Positions 1 through 11,883 of a stretch of 64,000 nucleotides of DNA are shown here, one piece after another. Source of the DNA: Zanthoxylum bungeanum (taxonomy: Eukaryota; Streptophyta; Magnoliopsida; Sapindales; Rutaceae); the NCBI GenBank assembly GCA_019454045.1, contig SKCR01023808.1:124001-188000 (forward strand), given 5' to 3'. The notes under the pieces are model-generated. The model was not told the DNA's origin and searched no databases. It saw nothing but the letters and a program-made list of their open reading frames with translations. How positions within the stretch are numbered: position 1 is the stretch's first letter; every line of letters begins with the position of its first letter. The position numbers and the translations under genes are program-made.

Positions 1-139
1 TTTGCAGCATATGAGAGAGTGTGAACACATTCCTTAGAAATTTTACAAAACAGTTCGGGGTTTCCATATTGCTGCCAGTGCTGTCAACTTCTGTCTTTGG
101 AGAGTAATATGCATTGAAGTTGATTTTGTGTTGTGTATA

Positions 140-471
140 TGTTGATGAAAATATCTCACATCGGCTGAGATAAACAATTAAACTCAAAATATAAACATTG
201 GGCAATCCTCAACTCTAAAGCTGGCTTTTGGGTTGAGTTAGGCCCATGAATTTCAATATAGTATCAGAGCCACACTCATGCACGGGTGGGCCCACACTAT
301 CTGTCCACGTGACATGAACCAGGCAAAAGACCAATTTGCACGTGAGGGGGAGTGTTGAGGAAAATATCTCACATCGGCTGAGATAAACAATTAAACTCAA
401 AATATAAACATTGGGCAATCCTCAACTCTAAAATTGGCTTTTGGGTTGAGTTAGTCCCACGAATTTCAAGA
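140..471 (+). mobile_element. TRIM (miniature LTR retrotransposon)
   Basis: Two near-identical direct repeats of about 116-119 bp (140-258 and 353-471) begin TGTTGA and end near TTTCA. The first is followed by TAGTATCAGAGCCA (259-272), which resembles a primer-binding site for initiator tRNA-Met. The second is preceded by a purine tract, GAGGGGGAG (344-352). GTATA occurs immediately before the first repeat and at 472-476, so it is a candidate target duplication. The internal part is under 100 bp with no coding capacity, which is the TRIM architecture. Any short reading frame here is incidental. Confidence 0.85.
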
Positions 472-475
472 GTAT

Positions 476-740
476 AGTTTGTAGGATTGGTGTCAAGTTC
501 CAACTTCTGTTGTGAAGTGTATATATTTAAATCATGTTACACTGAGCAACAAATTGATTGACCGACCAAATATATCTGGCACAAGTCGTAAATTTCTTGA
601 TTCTCATTTTCTGTTCACAGAAATGGAGACATGTCATGCATTCATAATATATAGGACATTGACCTTAGGGTAATATATAAGAAGGTAAATATTTGTCCAA
701 CTTTTGGTTAAAAAATAATTTTTTTGAAGGACAACAAATG
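476..740. other. AT-rich spacer, nothing recognised
   Basis: This AT-rich stretch lies between the TRIM and the LINE remnant. I see no gene, repeat structure or RNA in it. Confidence 0.4.
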
Positions 741-747
741 TTCTTAT

Positions 748-1300
748 AAGAAGAATGGTGGTTTGGACTTTAGAAACTCGGAGTGTTTCAATCAAGCTAT
801 GTGGGCAAAGTAAGGGTGGAGAATCATCCAGTTTCCGGATTCATTAATGGATGATGATCAGTTTACTGATGCAAGTGTTGGCTACAATCCTTCTTTCGTT
901 TGGAGGAGTATTATCTAGGGAAGAAACTTAATGATGAAGGGAATTAGATGGATAGTGGGGATAGGGAAAAAGTCTTGATTTATGAGAGTCCTTGGATCCC
1001 TAGACCAACTTCATTCAAATCAAAATCAGCCCCCACTTTGTGTAGAAATGTTAAAGTAGATTCTTTGATGGATGATGATCATAAGTGGAATGAATGGCTG
1101 CTAAAAGAGAAGTTTCTAGATATTGATATGAAGGAGATACTGAAGATTCCCCTGCCTAGACATCCTCATGAGGACTGTTATTGTTGGCACTTTGATAAAA
1201 GAGATAAGTTTTCAGTGAAAAGTGATTTTCGGAGTTGATAAGTATGGGTGCTCTGACGTGGTCAATATGAGGAGGTAGAAATCAACTGCTATTTCAATAG
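748..1300 (+). pseudogene. LINE reverse-transcriptase C-terminal/zf-RVT remnant
   Basis: The translation, across stops and frame changes, follows the typical plant LINE order: a GGLDFRNSECFNQAMWAK-like block, then NPSFVWRSI, then GIRW..G, then PWIPRPTSF, and finally a WHFDKRDKFSVKS zinc-binding-region motif near 1180-1230. The largest open piece is 948-1238. In-frame stops interrupt it (for example between WRSII and GRN), so it is a dead fragment. The RNase H-like part of the same element type resumes at 2742, on the other side of a solo LTR. Most of the zf-RVT domain between them is missing. Confidence 0.75.
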
Positions 1301-2741
1301 TGATAACGGTTGTTTTTCGTTCCAATGAAAATATGAGAAATTAATCCCTTGAACAAATATTTCTTAACAGTAAATTTGTTTAGTAGGTAGAAAACCAAAA
1401 CAAACTTAGCAGACAAATAAGATAAACACAGAGTTTACGTGGTTCGGCGGAGAGTGGCTCCAACCTACTTGTTGTGATTAAACACACACTAATAGAGGTG
1501 AATTGAGAGAAAACTCTTCTTTTATTACACTAACAAAGAATTACAAAGCTTTATAACCAAAGTTTTACAAAAAACTCTCACACCACTTACTCTCTATTAT
1601 ACTCACGTTTGGATTTATGGGATTTTTGGGGATACAAATAACTGAGCTCTACAGCTCTTTTTATACTGCCCAAACCGCGTGCTACAGTAACACGCGGTTT
1701 GGCAGGCTGTCAACTTCCAGCATGATGCAAGCTGGAGTCATTCACGTTGCTCTCAACTTTCGGCTCATTTGGAAACTTCTGCATGCAAGTTTGCATGTGC
1801 TGGACTTCTTTTGCTTTGCTTACTGTCTTCAACACTACTTTCATGAGAGAAATGGGGTGTATGTTATTACTGCTCGGGGTCAATACCAACCCGAGTTACA
1901 ACAGGGAAATGAACTATCTATGTGTTAATACACTTCGGGTTTTACACTAGCCCGGTACAATTCACTCACTTGGTCAGGTAACCGACCAACTTTCTCTCTC
2001 TATCACTAGTTTTTAAGCTCTTAGCTCTTTTATAAGTTGTGAGAAGTACCGGCCTATGGCGGCTGGGAGAGCTACTTCCAATGAGAACCGTTATTTTTCC
2101 CACAGTCATCATTAGTCTTCAAGTCCCCAAAGGGCATGGCTTGGTGGTGTATGGTTCGGGATCTCACCTTGAGGTCCTGGGTTCGAATCCACGGAATGTG
2201 TTTCTTGTAACAGTCTGAGACAGCCGAGAGTTTTATCTGCTCTGCTTAAGCCCGGAATGAATGGTTTGGAGGTGGGGTTTCCAACGATTTCAAAAAAAAA
2301 AATCATTAGCCTTCTAGAAGCTTATCCTCTCAATTAGGGCATACGTCACATAACTTCAACACTGGTCAGCCTAAGATCTCATCTGCGTTTCTCAGGTCGG
2401 CATACTGAGGTAGATGATACTATAAAAACTTTCCTTCAATACTCTCAATCAGGTCGAGTTTCATTGTCAAAAACCCATTGGGTCGGGTTTCACCGAACTC
2501 TTAGAAAATCCCAAATTAACATCCTACATGTGGTCGGGTCGGTATCCCAACTTACTTCATTATCAACAAGTTATGTTTTAGAGAGAACCCATCTACACCA
2601 TGAGGTCGGGTTCCTCCATCAAATCTCTTTTATCTCTCCGGGTCCTTGGACCTTTATCATTCATTTTTGGCTAAGTACAATACTTGTTCTACCCCTGCTC
2701 GGTATTTGAACATTCCTCGAAGTGAAAAACCACCATCAACA
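1301..2741 (-). mobile_element. Solo LTR (minus), interrupted by a SINE
   Basis: Read on the minus strand, this starts TGTTGATGGTGG (at 2741) and ends near ...ACCGTTATCA (at 1301). The flanks AGTAG and AATAG match at 4 of 5 bases, as a decayed 5-bp duplication. The end resembles that of the solo LTR at 20928-21957 (both have ACGAAAAACAACC close to the terminus). A TATA-like box read on the minus strand lies near 1660. A U5-like signature containing an ACGTGGTTCGG relative lies near 1435. The insertion separates the two LINE remnants. No internal coding region is present. Confidence 0.6.
2121..2301 (+). mobile_element. tRNA-derived SINE, copy 1
   Basis: The body has a Pol III box A-like part (GGCTTGGTGGTGTATGG, about 2137) and a box B (GGGTTCGAATCC, about 2181), and it ends in an A tail. 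It is flanked by a 13-bp target duplication, ATCATTAGTCTTC (2108-2120) and ATCATTAGCCTTC (2302-2314), with one mismatch. The same family recurs at 7675-7863, 14306-14451 and 63905-64000, and in degraded form at 19216-19505. Confidence 0.85.
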
Positions 2742-3100
2742 AGTAGAGTATTGCACAAGAAATACTACTGGACTTGGGTCTGTATTTAAGAATCACAAAG
2801 GAGAAATTATTGGAATAGCTACGGAGCATTCTCAATTCACAGAAGATACTGAGTTAACAGAAGCTCAAGCTATTAAAATGGGGATTCATCATGCTGAACA
2901 TAATGGGTTGAAGCCAGTAATTATTGAATCTGATACCAAAAATGTGGTTGAGCTAATTAAGGCTACTATCACAAGCTCCAAAGAAATTTTATAAATTATC
3001 ATGGAGATTCAAAATCTGATTAGAGATCCAAATTGCTTTAAAATTCAATTCAAACCTCGAACTTGTAATATCGAATATCAAAAGAACTAATTGCGCCAAA
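2742..3100 (+). pseudogene. LINE RNase H-like domain remnant
   Basis: The translation at 2722-2994 resembles the RVT_3/RNase H-like domain of plant LINEs: a VFKNHKGEIIG block, then the TEAQAIKMGIHHAEHNG helix, then VIIESDTKNVVELI. The glutamate and aspartate of the ...EAQA... and ESD motifs are visible. The frame starts inside the neighbouring solo LTR and closes early, so this is a fragment. It is the downstream half of the remnant at 748-1300. Confidence 0.65.
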
Positions 3101-3229
3101 AGTAAGGTTTAAAACTTCAAAAGGGGGGCTAAATAAATAATCAAGAAAATCCAAGGACTAAATGGTAAATTAACCCAATTTCATTAGAGCCCACGCCACG
3201 GTTCTTCCCATTTGAAACGAACCCATTTC

Positions 3230-3278
3230 TCTTTCGCTCGCTCGCTCGCTCTCTCTGAAAGCTTTCAATTAGCTAAAG
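3230..3278 (+). promoter_or_regulatory. 5' UTR leader with (CTCG)n repeat and intron donor
   Basis: A CTCG/CT-rich tract (about 3233-3256), typical of plant 5' UTRs, is followed by AAAG|GTAATG, a good intron donor at 3278/3279. The matching acceptor is probably the one directly before the ATG at 5487. A possible small alternative leader exon lies near 4427-4470. Transcript evidence is absent, so the leader is inferred. Confidence 0.45.
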
Positions 3279-5486
3279 GTAATGGATGCAAGTTCCATCT
3301 CTGCTTTTATTCAAGCATTTCATCATTGTTTCCATTTTACAGTAGCTTAGTTTCTTCAATTACAGTCGTTTTTTTCTTATTTTAAGATCAATTTCGCAGC
3401 AAATACAAGATATTACCAATTCTTGATTGCAGGGAAGTTTGATTGTAACTGAATTTGTAAACTAATTTGATGGGTATCGTTTATTTTTCATAATTCAAGT
3501 TTTATAATTTTAATTACTTCATGCTCTGGATTCTGGTAGTTGCCTTCTGTGCTGTTTTATCATGAATGTAGGTGAAATTTCAATAATTTGTAAAAGGAAA
3601 ACCAATTTTTTTCAATTGAAGTAGTGCTGCTGTGGATTTTTATTAGTTAAGTGTGTTTATATTTTTGTGCTGCATTCTGGATTTCAACTTTGAGTTTTAC
3701 CTTGAACACGAAAAAAAATGAAAGTTGCCTTCAATGCTTGATGGCTTGTCGCAAATCATGTGCTGATTATATGTTTTTAGTGTTTTACCTTAATGCACTT
3801 GTCAGTGCTTTGTTAGCATATAAGAGTCCTCATTTTTATTTTAGGCGGTAATTTTAAGCTGATAATTCCATAATGACATGAAACTTATTGTAAGTCATTC
3901 GAGGAAATATGTATACAGTATATATGGTAACTTATTTAATAAGCTACATGAATGACCTTAGCATGGTGCTTGAACTTATTATGTCTTGCTTCTTTACTGT
4001 AATAGGAATGGTGAAGTATGTTATGCAGGGGGCTGACTACAACAGAATCCTGTGATAATGACATCTAACTGACATACATGATACGAAAACACTCCAAGAT
4101 GTTTTTTGTAACTCTTGTGAATTAGCTTTCCACTCAAATTATCAAACTAATTGTACCACTAAATACTCATGTCTATTATAGTTTGAGCTTTTGTAGGAAA
4201 ACTTACCTCCATTTACCTGAAATTATTATAGAGTTATGAGGGTGCCATGCTTATGTTGTCATGAAACTTTCACGTGCTGTTTTCTAGTTGTTTCACTATA
4301 TATGATTCTCTTGCAGGCAACCAGACACTGGATCATAATTTAGTTTCTGTGCTTGATATTCTGAATGCACTAACATATATGTTTAGTGGCCTTCTCACGT
4401 CGATATTTCTGGATGTTGTGTTTCAGGTTGAGGCATGACATGTTATCAATATCAACAAATCTTTGAAAATGGTAAATCAGATGCAAAAAAATCTATTAGT
4501 GTCTTTATGGCCTTCGTTGAAATTAATATATTTATGGTTGGTGGTTGATGTCATGTATTTTAAAAATTACCTTGTTGTGCTCTCATGGTCCCTGAGTTTG
4601 AACCATGTAATGCACATAATTTAATTAAATCAATTTTTTTGTTGCTTGAATAGTGTCTGGTATTCTTTTGTCCTTGAGATTTGTAACTGGTTATACACAT
4701 ACTTGTGGCCTATGAATATTGCAAAATGGGAGCATGAGTTATAAACTGTTCACTGGTTTACGTGATGGTGTAAGGGAACATAATCAAACTGGATTATTGC
4801 CATGTAGTACATTAAATTTGCTATTAGTTGGATCTCAATTAGAATTTAGTTTGCCGGTTTTGGTTTTATAATCAATATGGATAATCAAAATGTTTGACTC
4901 CCTTAATTTTTTTTTCAATAATAGCTATAGGTGGTTAGCTTAAGCTGGAATTAATTATCTGGTTAGGATAGGGAATGCAGGGACTCATTGTAGATAGTGC
5001 TAGGTGTGTTAACTTACTTAACACTGGCACTTGAAAGAGGGTAAAGAATCTCATCAAAATCAATAGGACCCTAAATAAATTTGGTTAAATTTGTGCATGT
5101 TTAGAACCTCCATGACTGTTTTTGGATTTTTACTTAGTTGACTAAGGTTATTCCATTATCATTTGAGTTATTTGCTTCAATAACGCAAGTGGAAGACGCA
5201 ATATACTTAGACTTTCCTAGATGTGATTCGTGTTCCTTTAATGACAAGGATACTTAGTGATACGTGTTTGTACTTTGTAGAATGTATTTTTCTTCTAATT
5301 AGATATGATGTTGAGATTCCCTACTGGAGTGCGATTTTTAAAATTGCTTCCGGTCTTTCACATTCTATCTTGACTAGTTTAGTTGTGTATGTATGTGGTA
5401 TCTGTTGATCGGGCTTCTCTTTTGTAACTATGGATTCTCTGAATTTATTTATGCGATTTTAATTTAATTTTTTTTTTAAACTTCAG

Positions 5487-6775
5487 ATGGTTCAACAGAC
5501 AGTAGATTCTAAATTCAGCGTATACGGGATAGGCAGTCCTGAAACAAATTTGCCCACTCATGATAAGCAACAGCCGATGGCTATAAAGAAGACAGCACTA
5601 AGAGAACTGCAGAATGAAAACAGGATTTTGGTGCCAAATTCCAATGGAGATTCTCCATATTCGAAGGATAGAGGACCTATTATTGATGCCATCAAGTTTT
5701 CTGGTTCTAAGAGACCATTACACGAATGTCCAGTGAGTCCTTCTAGAGACAGTGCAAATGGACATCTTGTTTATGTCCGCAGAAAATTGGAAGCAGATGT
5801 AGGAAAGGCCTGCACTTCTGACACCACAAACATTAGTGCTGCTGATTCCACGCATTTAAGGTTTGTTGGTAACCGTGAAAGAACCCACCAAAAACCCCAG
5901 ATAATGGAGCCAAATGTTTCTACTTTTCCAGCATTTGCACCTTTACCAACGACTTCCTTTGTGAGTCCACTTGGGAAACCTTCGGTTCCTCTGATTGGAA
6001 AGTCTCGTGTTGAATCAACACCAGCAGAATCCAACTATCGTCCTGTTACTTTTGCTGCCCCTTCATTGGATAATTCAAGGGGAATGAAATTTTCGCATTG
6101 GGAAGAGCGATCTCGTCGTTTGCAGATGTTGTTGAAGAAATTGGACCAACCAGATCAAAAGGATTATGTCGAGAGTATGTTCTAATATTGCAAGAAGTCA
6201 ATTAATATGCTTTATGAATTATCTGTTGAAATTCTTACCATACTGATTTATAGTTGCTTAATGTGATACTATTAGTGCTTCGATCACTTTCCTCTGTTGA
6301 GCTTAGCAGACATGCTGTGGATTTGGAGAAGAGATCAATCCAATTTTCACTGGAAGAAGGTAATATGCAATCTGGTTTTGATGTCTTTTTTTTTTTAATG
6401 TTTTTATTATATTAAGCAAAGATGAGCTCTAAAACAATCATCTCAGTTCTTAGGTTGTTGGCATGAAAATTTTGATTTGATGTTTTATTTTTTTTCCAAG
6501 TGGTAGCTCTAAAACAACATGCATTACGCAAATCTGACCTTTTCATGTGATCACCTTATAAGAACAGAAGCACATTGTGCTGATTCTAGTCAAGTTGATT
6601 GCAACACCTTTGAATATTTTGAGATGCATGAATAGAATATAATTTATTCTCACTTTGTTTTGCGAATGTTACAGCAAAAGAGGTGAGCCGTGTTGCGATG
6701 TTAAATGTGTTAGGAAAACCTGTCAAGAATCTGAAAGAACACTTGACTCATCAAGATCAGTCAAACAACAAGTAG
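5487..6775 (+). CDS. Uncharacterised plant protein (290 aa, 3 exons)
   Basis: The exons are 5487-6174, 6276-6359 and 6675-6775. All junctions are GT/AG, and the frame is continuous to TAG. The ATG sits immediately behind a splice acceptor (TTCAG|ATG), so the 5' UTR is spliced. The protein is low-complexity and Ser/Pro-rich over residues 1-200, with basic patches such as GSKRPLHECP and YVRRKLE. The last ~90 residues are predicted helical: HWEERSRRLQMLLKKLDQ, then LRSLSSVELSRHAVDLEKRSIQFSLEEAKE, broken by the introns. There is no signal peptide, membrane segment or enzyme motif. The pattern of a disordered N-part and conserved helical C-part suggests a nuclear or scaffold protein, but that is inference. 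I recognise it only as a conserved plant type without an assigned role. Confidence 0.8.
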
Positions 6776-7078
6776 AGGCCAGGAAGAACAAGATTAGTTC
6801 TAAGCCTTGAGAGACTGGGTAGGTGCACTGATACACCTACTTGTTTTGCATTTCCTTGTCATTTTATTTGGTGACTGTCTTATCTATTCTGGCAAAAGCC
6901 ATTGACAGTAAGAAATTTCATCTGTTTCGCAATTTTTACTCGTTCTAGCAACATCAATTTTTACTTGTTCCTCACGCCTTCTCTCAGTACTAGTAGCCTT
7001 GAATTTCATTCATTATTATTTACATTCACAGATCTTCCTTCTGTTTTGAGTATTACAATTTAATGATTAATAATACTG
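6776..7078. other. 3' flank of the 290-aa gene
   Basis: This is the probable 3' UTR and spacer. It is AT-rich and I see no second gene. Confidence 0.4.
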
Positions 7079-7342
7079 TTTTTTAAAACTAGACCGGTCG
7101 ATTGAACCGGTTGAACTGTGAATCGGCAACAATGAGTTCGGTTCAGTTAAATCTTAAAAATCGATATATAAAAAAAGTATCCAAACTGGTAAATTAGCAT
7201 GGCAAGAATTGAAAACAGAAAATTAAAAAATATTTTTTTATAATTTTTAATTAATTAAAATTTTTTATGACAACCGATCGAATCAGTGATTCATTGAATT
7301 TTTAAATTACTAGTTCAATTACCGATTTATTTTTTAAAACAT
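7079..7342. mobile_element. Putative Mutator-type MITE with CCGGT-rich ends
   Basis: The left end GTTTTTTAAAACTAGACCGG and the reverse complement of the right end (GTTTTAAAAAATAAATCGGT) are similar terminal inverted repeats, with CCGGTT/AACCGG motifs inside. A clean target duplication was not found, so the borders are approximate. It has no coding capacity. Confidence 0.4.
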
Positions 7343-7674
7343 TGATTAACAATAATTAATTACCTTCCTCGATTATCAGCCCATATAAAAATGGAAATTG
7401 GTCATTTGGTAACAATGATTAATTAACAAATTTTAACTTTTAGAGCCAATATTTGGAGTATTTTGGACCAAGTTATCACTACTGAGTACTGATCAAGTCC
7501 CATCCTAATTGTATAGTAAAATTGAAAATTATATACATTAAAGTGTTATAAATTAATGTTATATAATATCTCGTGTTGACATTAATATCTATCTCGACTA
7601 TTGAGACTTTTAAAGTCCATCAAGAACTTGTAGTAAAAAATAATATATCAAAATACATTACAATTTCTTTCAAG

Positions 7675-7863
7675 GATTTTTTTTTTTTTTTTTTTGAAAA
7701 CGTTAGGAAATCTTGTAGTCAAACCACCCGATCCGGGCTTAAGCGAAGTAGGTAAAATTTTCAACTGTCCCAGACTCTTACAAGAAGTGCACTTTCTAAA
7801 TTCGAACCTATGACTTGAACAACCAAATCTTAAGCCCTATACCACCAAACTACACCCATTGGG
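7675..7863 (-). mobile_element. tRNA-derived SINE, copy 2 (minus)
   Basis: This has the same family structure as the copy at 2121-2301. Read on the minus strand it has a box A near 7850, a box B (GGTTCGAAT-like) near 7805, the GCGAAGTA.../CCCGATC... tail region, and a poly-A seen here as the T run at 7677-7695. The target duplication ACAATTTCTTTCAAG (7660-7674) and ACAATTTCCTTCAAG (7864-7878) has one mismatch. Confidence 0.85.
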
Positions 7864-7878
7864 ACAATTTCCTTCAAG

Positions 7879-8547
7879 TTTTTGTAAATAATTCTAATGT
7901 TTTATTTTAATTTGATTGTGTCATCTTAGTGATATTATAAACCATTAAAAAAAAATCCAACAGCCAAAGGCAGCAGACAGAACTGCAACTGCATTCATTT
8001 TTGTCTATTCTTGAGGTTTTCCATTGGCATCTTCGAAAGAATCTTTTGTTTGAATGTAATAGTAAAATACAACCATAAAATATTCCAATTCCTTTTTAAC
8101 ATTGAGGTGGCAATATCTTTTCATTTCTTCTTTATCCCCACTTGAAATATCTTCAGCTAATTTAACTTTACTTTTTCAGATGCAAATGCAAATTTACAAA
8201 TCTTGTGCTAGAGTTATGCTAATGGTCACACACTCCAGTTTCAGTTTCAGTTTCAGTTTCAATTCAGTTTTACAAAACTTGTGAAAGAAACTTCTGGGAT
8301 TCATTCACTATTTATCAATTTTGAACAAAGACAAAATCAATAACATAACCAACAAAACAAAAGAACAATGGGGGGGGTTAGGTCTTCTCTTGGAACAATC
8401 TATGGCAGCTTATTTCCATCAGCATCTACCAAATCAACAGCAACTTATCTACACAAACTGTCCGGCAAACGGTATACCTCAACATGTATTTATAAACCTT
8501 ATTCTAATTTCTAAGAGTTAGTGTCTGACCATTTAAGAACGGTTTAC
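7879..8547. other. Spacer and 3' end of the PP2C gene
   Basis: The stretch is AT-rich. It has a short CAGTTT-type microsatellite (about 8238-8270). The part next to 8548 is probably the PP2C 3' UTR. No independent gene is visible. Confidence 0.4.
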
Positions 8548-11043
8548 TTACGCAGGAAGGGTTTGAAGCATATCATCTTCTGCTTCATCTGCATTTAGGG
8601 AGAAGATATCGACAGGTGCGCTTGTGCTGCCAATGGCATTGTGTTTGGATCTGCTGTTAGTGGAGCCTTTTTGATGATCAAGATAGATTACAATCACTGT
8701 AATATCGTCATGAAAATGTCGCCTTATACCCTTTTTGAGTTTCTTTATGTCCTTATATCCCACCTCTCTCTTCTTTGCAGCTTCTTGAAGGGCAGCTCTG
8801 ATCAATCTCTTGGCAATTCCCTGCAACCACAAACAACCACCAGCATTGTGAATTCTGTGCATTCTGAATTCAACTGAAACATCTAGTTCATTTTCTTTCC
8901 AAAGCGAAAGGGGCACTCCCATACAAATTTCTAACTAGCTGAAGCTGGAATGGATTAATCGCCTAACTTGGAAGTATCAAAACATCAAAGTCAAAGACGA
9001 GAACTCACAGCTCTTGGGTTCTTGAAAACAATCTCCACTGCTGCCTCATCAGTTAACTGTTCCCAAAGGCCATCAGATGCAAAGATCAGGAATAAGTCTT
9101 GTGACCTAAGCTTCCTAATTAGGATTGATGGTTCAGCTGTCATTGCAGGTCGTTTTAGAGGAATAGCGTTTCCAAATTGCTGGAAAACTGGATCTCTATA
9201 AAACTCAGGTTTCTTCAAGTAAACGTCACCAATAGATCTTGACACCTGAAAAGTAGAAAAAAAAGGTTTAGATCAGCAATTTCCATCACATGCCTTTCAC
9301 ACCTTCTAGAGGCAAAGATCCCTAAAGCAACCACACAATAGAAATGTGTATCTATCATAATTTACCACACTGACATGACAGTAGATGCTTGGACAATTGT
9401 GCATGCCAGTCACCACAATTCAATCCAATACAAGATACTAAGATGCTCTTTGAAACATCAAAAGAAAAAGAGCCAAGGACAGAAACATGAATCTGTCCAG
9501 GGCAGAGCTATATTCAATCTGAGAGAATAGCACTTCCACTAACTTCAGCATCAAAAACCACAAGACTCTAGAAATTGCATAAAATAGCATTAAGTTTCAA
9601 TAAGAATAAACTAGATGCATCAACGTAAATTCATTAAAAGCACCAAATCGGCATATTAAATGATCATCTATTAGGATCTAAAGATACGGATATCATCCTT
9701 GCTACATGTTATAATATCCCAAACATTCAGACTAACAAAGGATGGATATATAGAACATAAACTCTGTCAGATATACAGAGGCTACCGAGGGAAAATAACA
9801 ACCAATTTTAACTCATGAATTTGCTACCAAAATATAAAAAATGAAATCAAACTGGGTGAAGGAGCGTGGTCAATATACCTGAATTATACCCTTTATCCTC
9901 CAAACTCCACGGGTATATACGACAATATGTGAATCATCAGGATGAAGTGCCTCAACTTCCTTCCTCACCTCCTCAACTGCCACATTATGATCAGTTGACA
10001 ACCGTTCTGCTGCCACCTTACTTTTGCTATCCTCTGAAACTCTCCGCCCAAGAACTGCCCTTGAGTCCCCAAGATTAGCCACATATAACACATCATTTGA
10101 AATCGCACCAACTAGACAGCATGAGCCAACTGAAGCAATTTGTGGCCGTACAGGCATGACACGCTTAACTAAATGCAAGAATGCCTCCTCAGTTGCATGA
10201 AATGCCTTCTTTATCACGTCGGCAGACAGACCTCCTTGTTCCATTGCAAATTCTACATTCAAAGCGCACAATTTTAGGAAGACGAGATACAAAGTAAAAT
10301 CTATTACTTCGAAATTCACCCAATTTTCTATACTTGTATAAAAAACAAAACAAGTAAGTGCCAAATGCTTGTATTACAGTAATTTAAGTACGATAACAAA
10401 CATTTACCAGAATTCAAATTCCAATTCTCTCTCTTTCCCATGATTCAAAATTCATTCTGTTTCCACAAAAATCAACAAATTAAACTAAAAATCATATCTT
10501 TTCAGCATTATCAAATGCTTCATAAATACTTCCCAACTTCATCTCACCATTCACCAATATCTTAACACTCATATCAGAACAAAATTCATCTCAAAATTAC
10601 TACAAAAATCCAAATTTTCAATAGCTAAATTACCCCATTTAAAAAAAATCAATCAATCAATCAATTCTGACGAGAAAGATCAAATTATGAAACCAACCCA
10701 AGATTCAACTCAACAAATACTTGCAAGAACATTATACACAAACATAAAAATGCATATACACATACACAAACAAATCACACAAAAGCTCACCATGCAAATA
10801 AGGAAAGAGATGCTTATTAACAAATCTGGAAGCCTCAGGGCCGCCATGTCCATCATAAACACCAACATAAGTAGCAGAGGGAGATGTGAAGACTTGACTT
10901 TGATCTTCAAGACAAGAATTAGCTTGAACAACAGCGATGGAGTAATCACCTGACGCATATGGCTTCAAGTCAGAGTGCCACATCAGCCCATCTCCGCCGC
11001 CACGTCTGCCCAAACACCTGTAACACGATCGTAACAGCGTCAT
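8548..11043 (-). CDS. Clade-D protein phosphatase 2C (378 aa, 4 exons)
   Basis: This is a PPM-type, metal-dependent Ser/Thr phosphatase. The exons on the minus strand are 11043-10791, 10252-9879, 9245-9009 and 8820-8548. All are GT/AG and the frame closes to a TAA. Catalytic motifs are complete: ED at 46-47 (LEDQSQVF), DGHGG at 64-68, the [12 protein letters not shown] block, [14 protein letters not shown] from 211, SDGLWE at 266-271 and HDDIT at 325-329. The N-terminus lacks the long extension of clade-A ABA phosphatases. The KKPE(F/Y)YRDP and HPDDSHIV blocks are typical of clade D, which in Arabidopsis dephosphorylates plasma-membrane H+-ATPases under SAUR control. From memory the closest relative is Arabidopsis PP2C63 (At4g33920), whose sequence begins and ends similarly. 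The substrate here is inferred from the family. Confidence 0.93.
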
Positions 11044-11374
11044 AATCCGTCTCCGTTAAGCTTTTGAATAACAAAAATCGATTTTTGATTCGTTTTTTTG
11101 GGATGAATGATGAAATAGAGAAAAAGGGTAGTTGTGAAAAGAAGATGCCGCGTGAAGGGGAAGATGGATGGCGGTGTATGTATAAGTGTATGTAACGTTA
11201 AATGAATTACTGCATACGCGTTTCATATATTGAAAGTTTTTGGCACCGGTTCTTTTTTGCATTTGCTTTTGTTTTTTTTTTTTGTTTTCATAATCATTTT
11301 TTTTTTTTTAATGAAGCTTCTCTTTAAAAAGTTTAGTTAAAGACTTGACCCACCTAAGTTTTATTTGGATACTT

Positions 11375-11782
11375 TTGTCCCGATCATGGTCCGGTTCGGT
11401 TCATTTTGTTAGGGGTCAATAAAATAAAATTCATTAGATACTTCTGACCTGATCACAGTTCGGTTCGGTTCCAGAACCGAATCGAACCGTTCGGTTCTAC
11501 CAAATCATAACCAAATCATTTGGAACCGTAAAATCAGACCGAACCGGAATCGAATCAGAAAAATCGGTTCGGTTACTTATTTTTTAGGGGACAAAATAAG
11601 AAATTTGGTTTAGTTCCGGTTCCGAACCTTAAGGTTACGGTTCCAAATTATGTGGAACCATAACCGAACCGAAATAAATTTTCGATTCGGTTCCGGTTCC
11701 AAAACCGGAATCATATGGAACTGTAACCTTACGGTTCTATCCGATTCGATTTTGGTTTCAAACCGGAACCGTGATCGGGTAT
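11375..11782. mobile_element. hAT-like MITE rich in GGTTC/GAACC repeats
   Basis: The ends TTGTCCCGATCATGG and (reverse complement) ATACCCGATCACGG are inverted repeats. The flanks GGATACTT (11367-11374) and GGATACAT (11783-11790) form an 8-bp duplication with one mismatch. The interior consists of many GGTTCGG/GAACCG words in both directions. The left end is partly duplicated at about 11436-11475 (AGATACTT...CTGATCACAG). There is no coding capacity; the minus-strand frame inside is a product of the repeats. Confidence 0.75.
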
Positions 11783-11883
11783 GGATACATATCTTTTTTT
11801 TTTCTAAATGAAAGAAAAAAGAACACGGGTTAAAATTATGTTCCAAAAAAAAACCAATAGTATTATTGTATTACTACGGTGTG

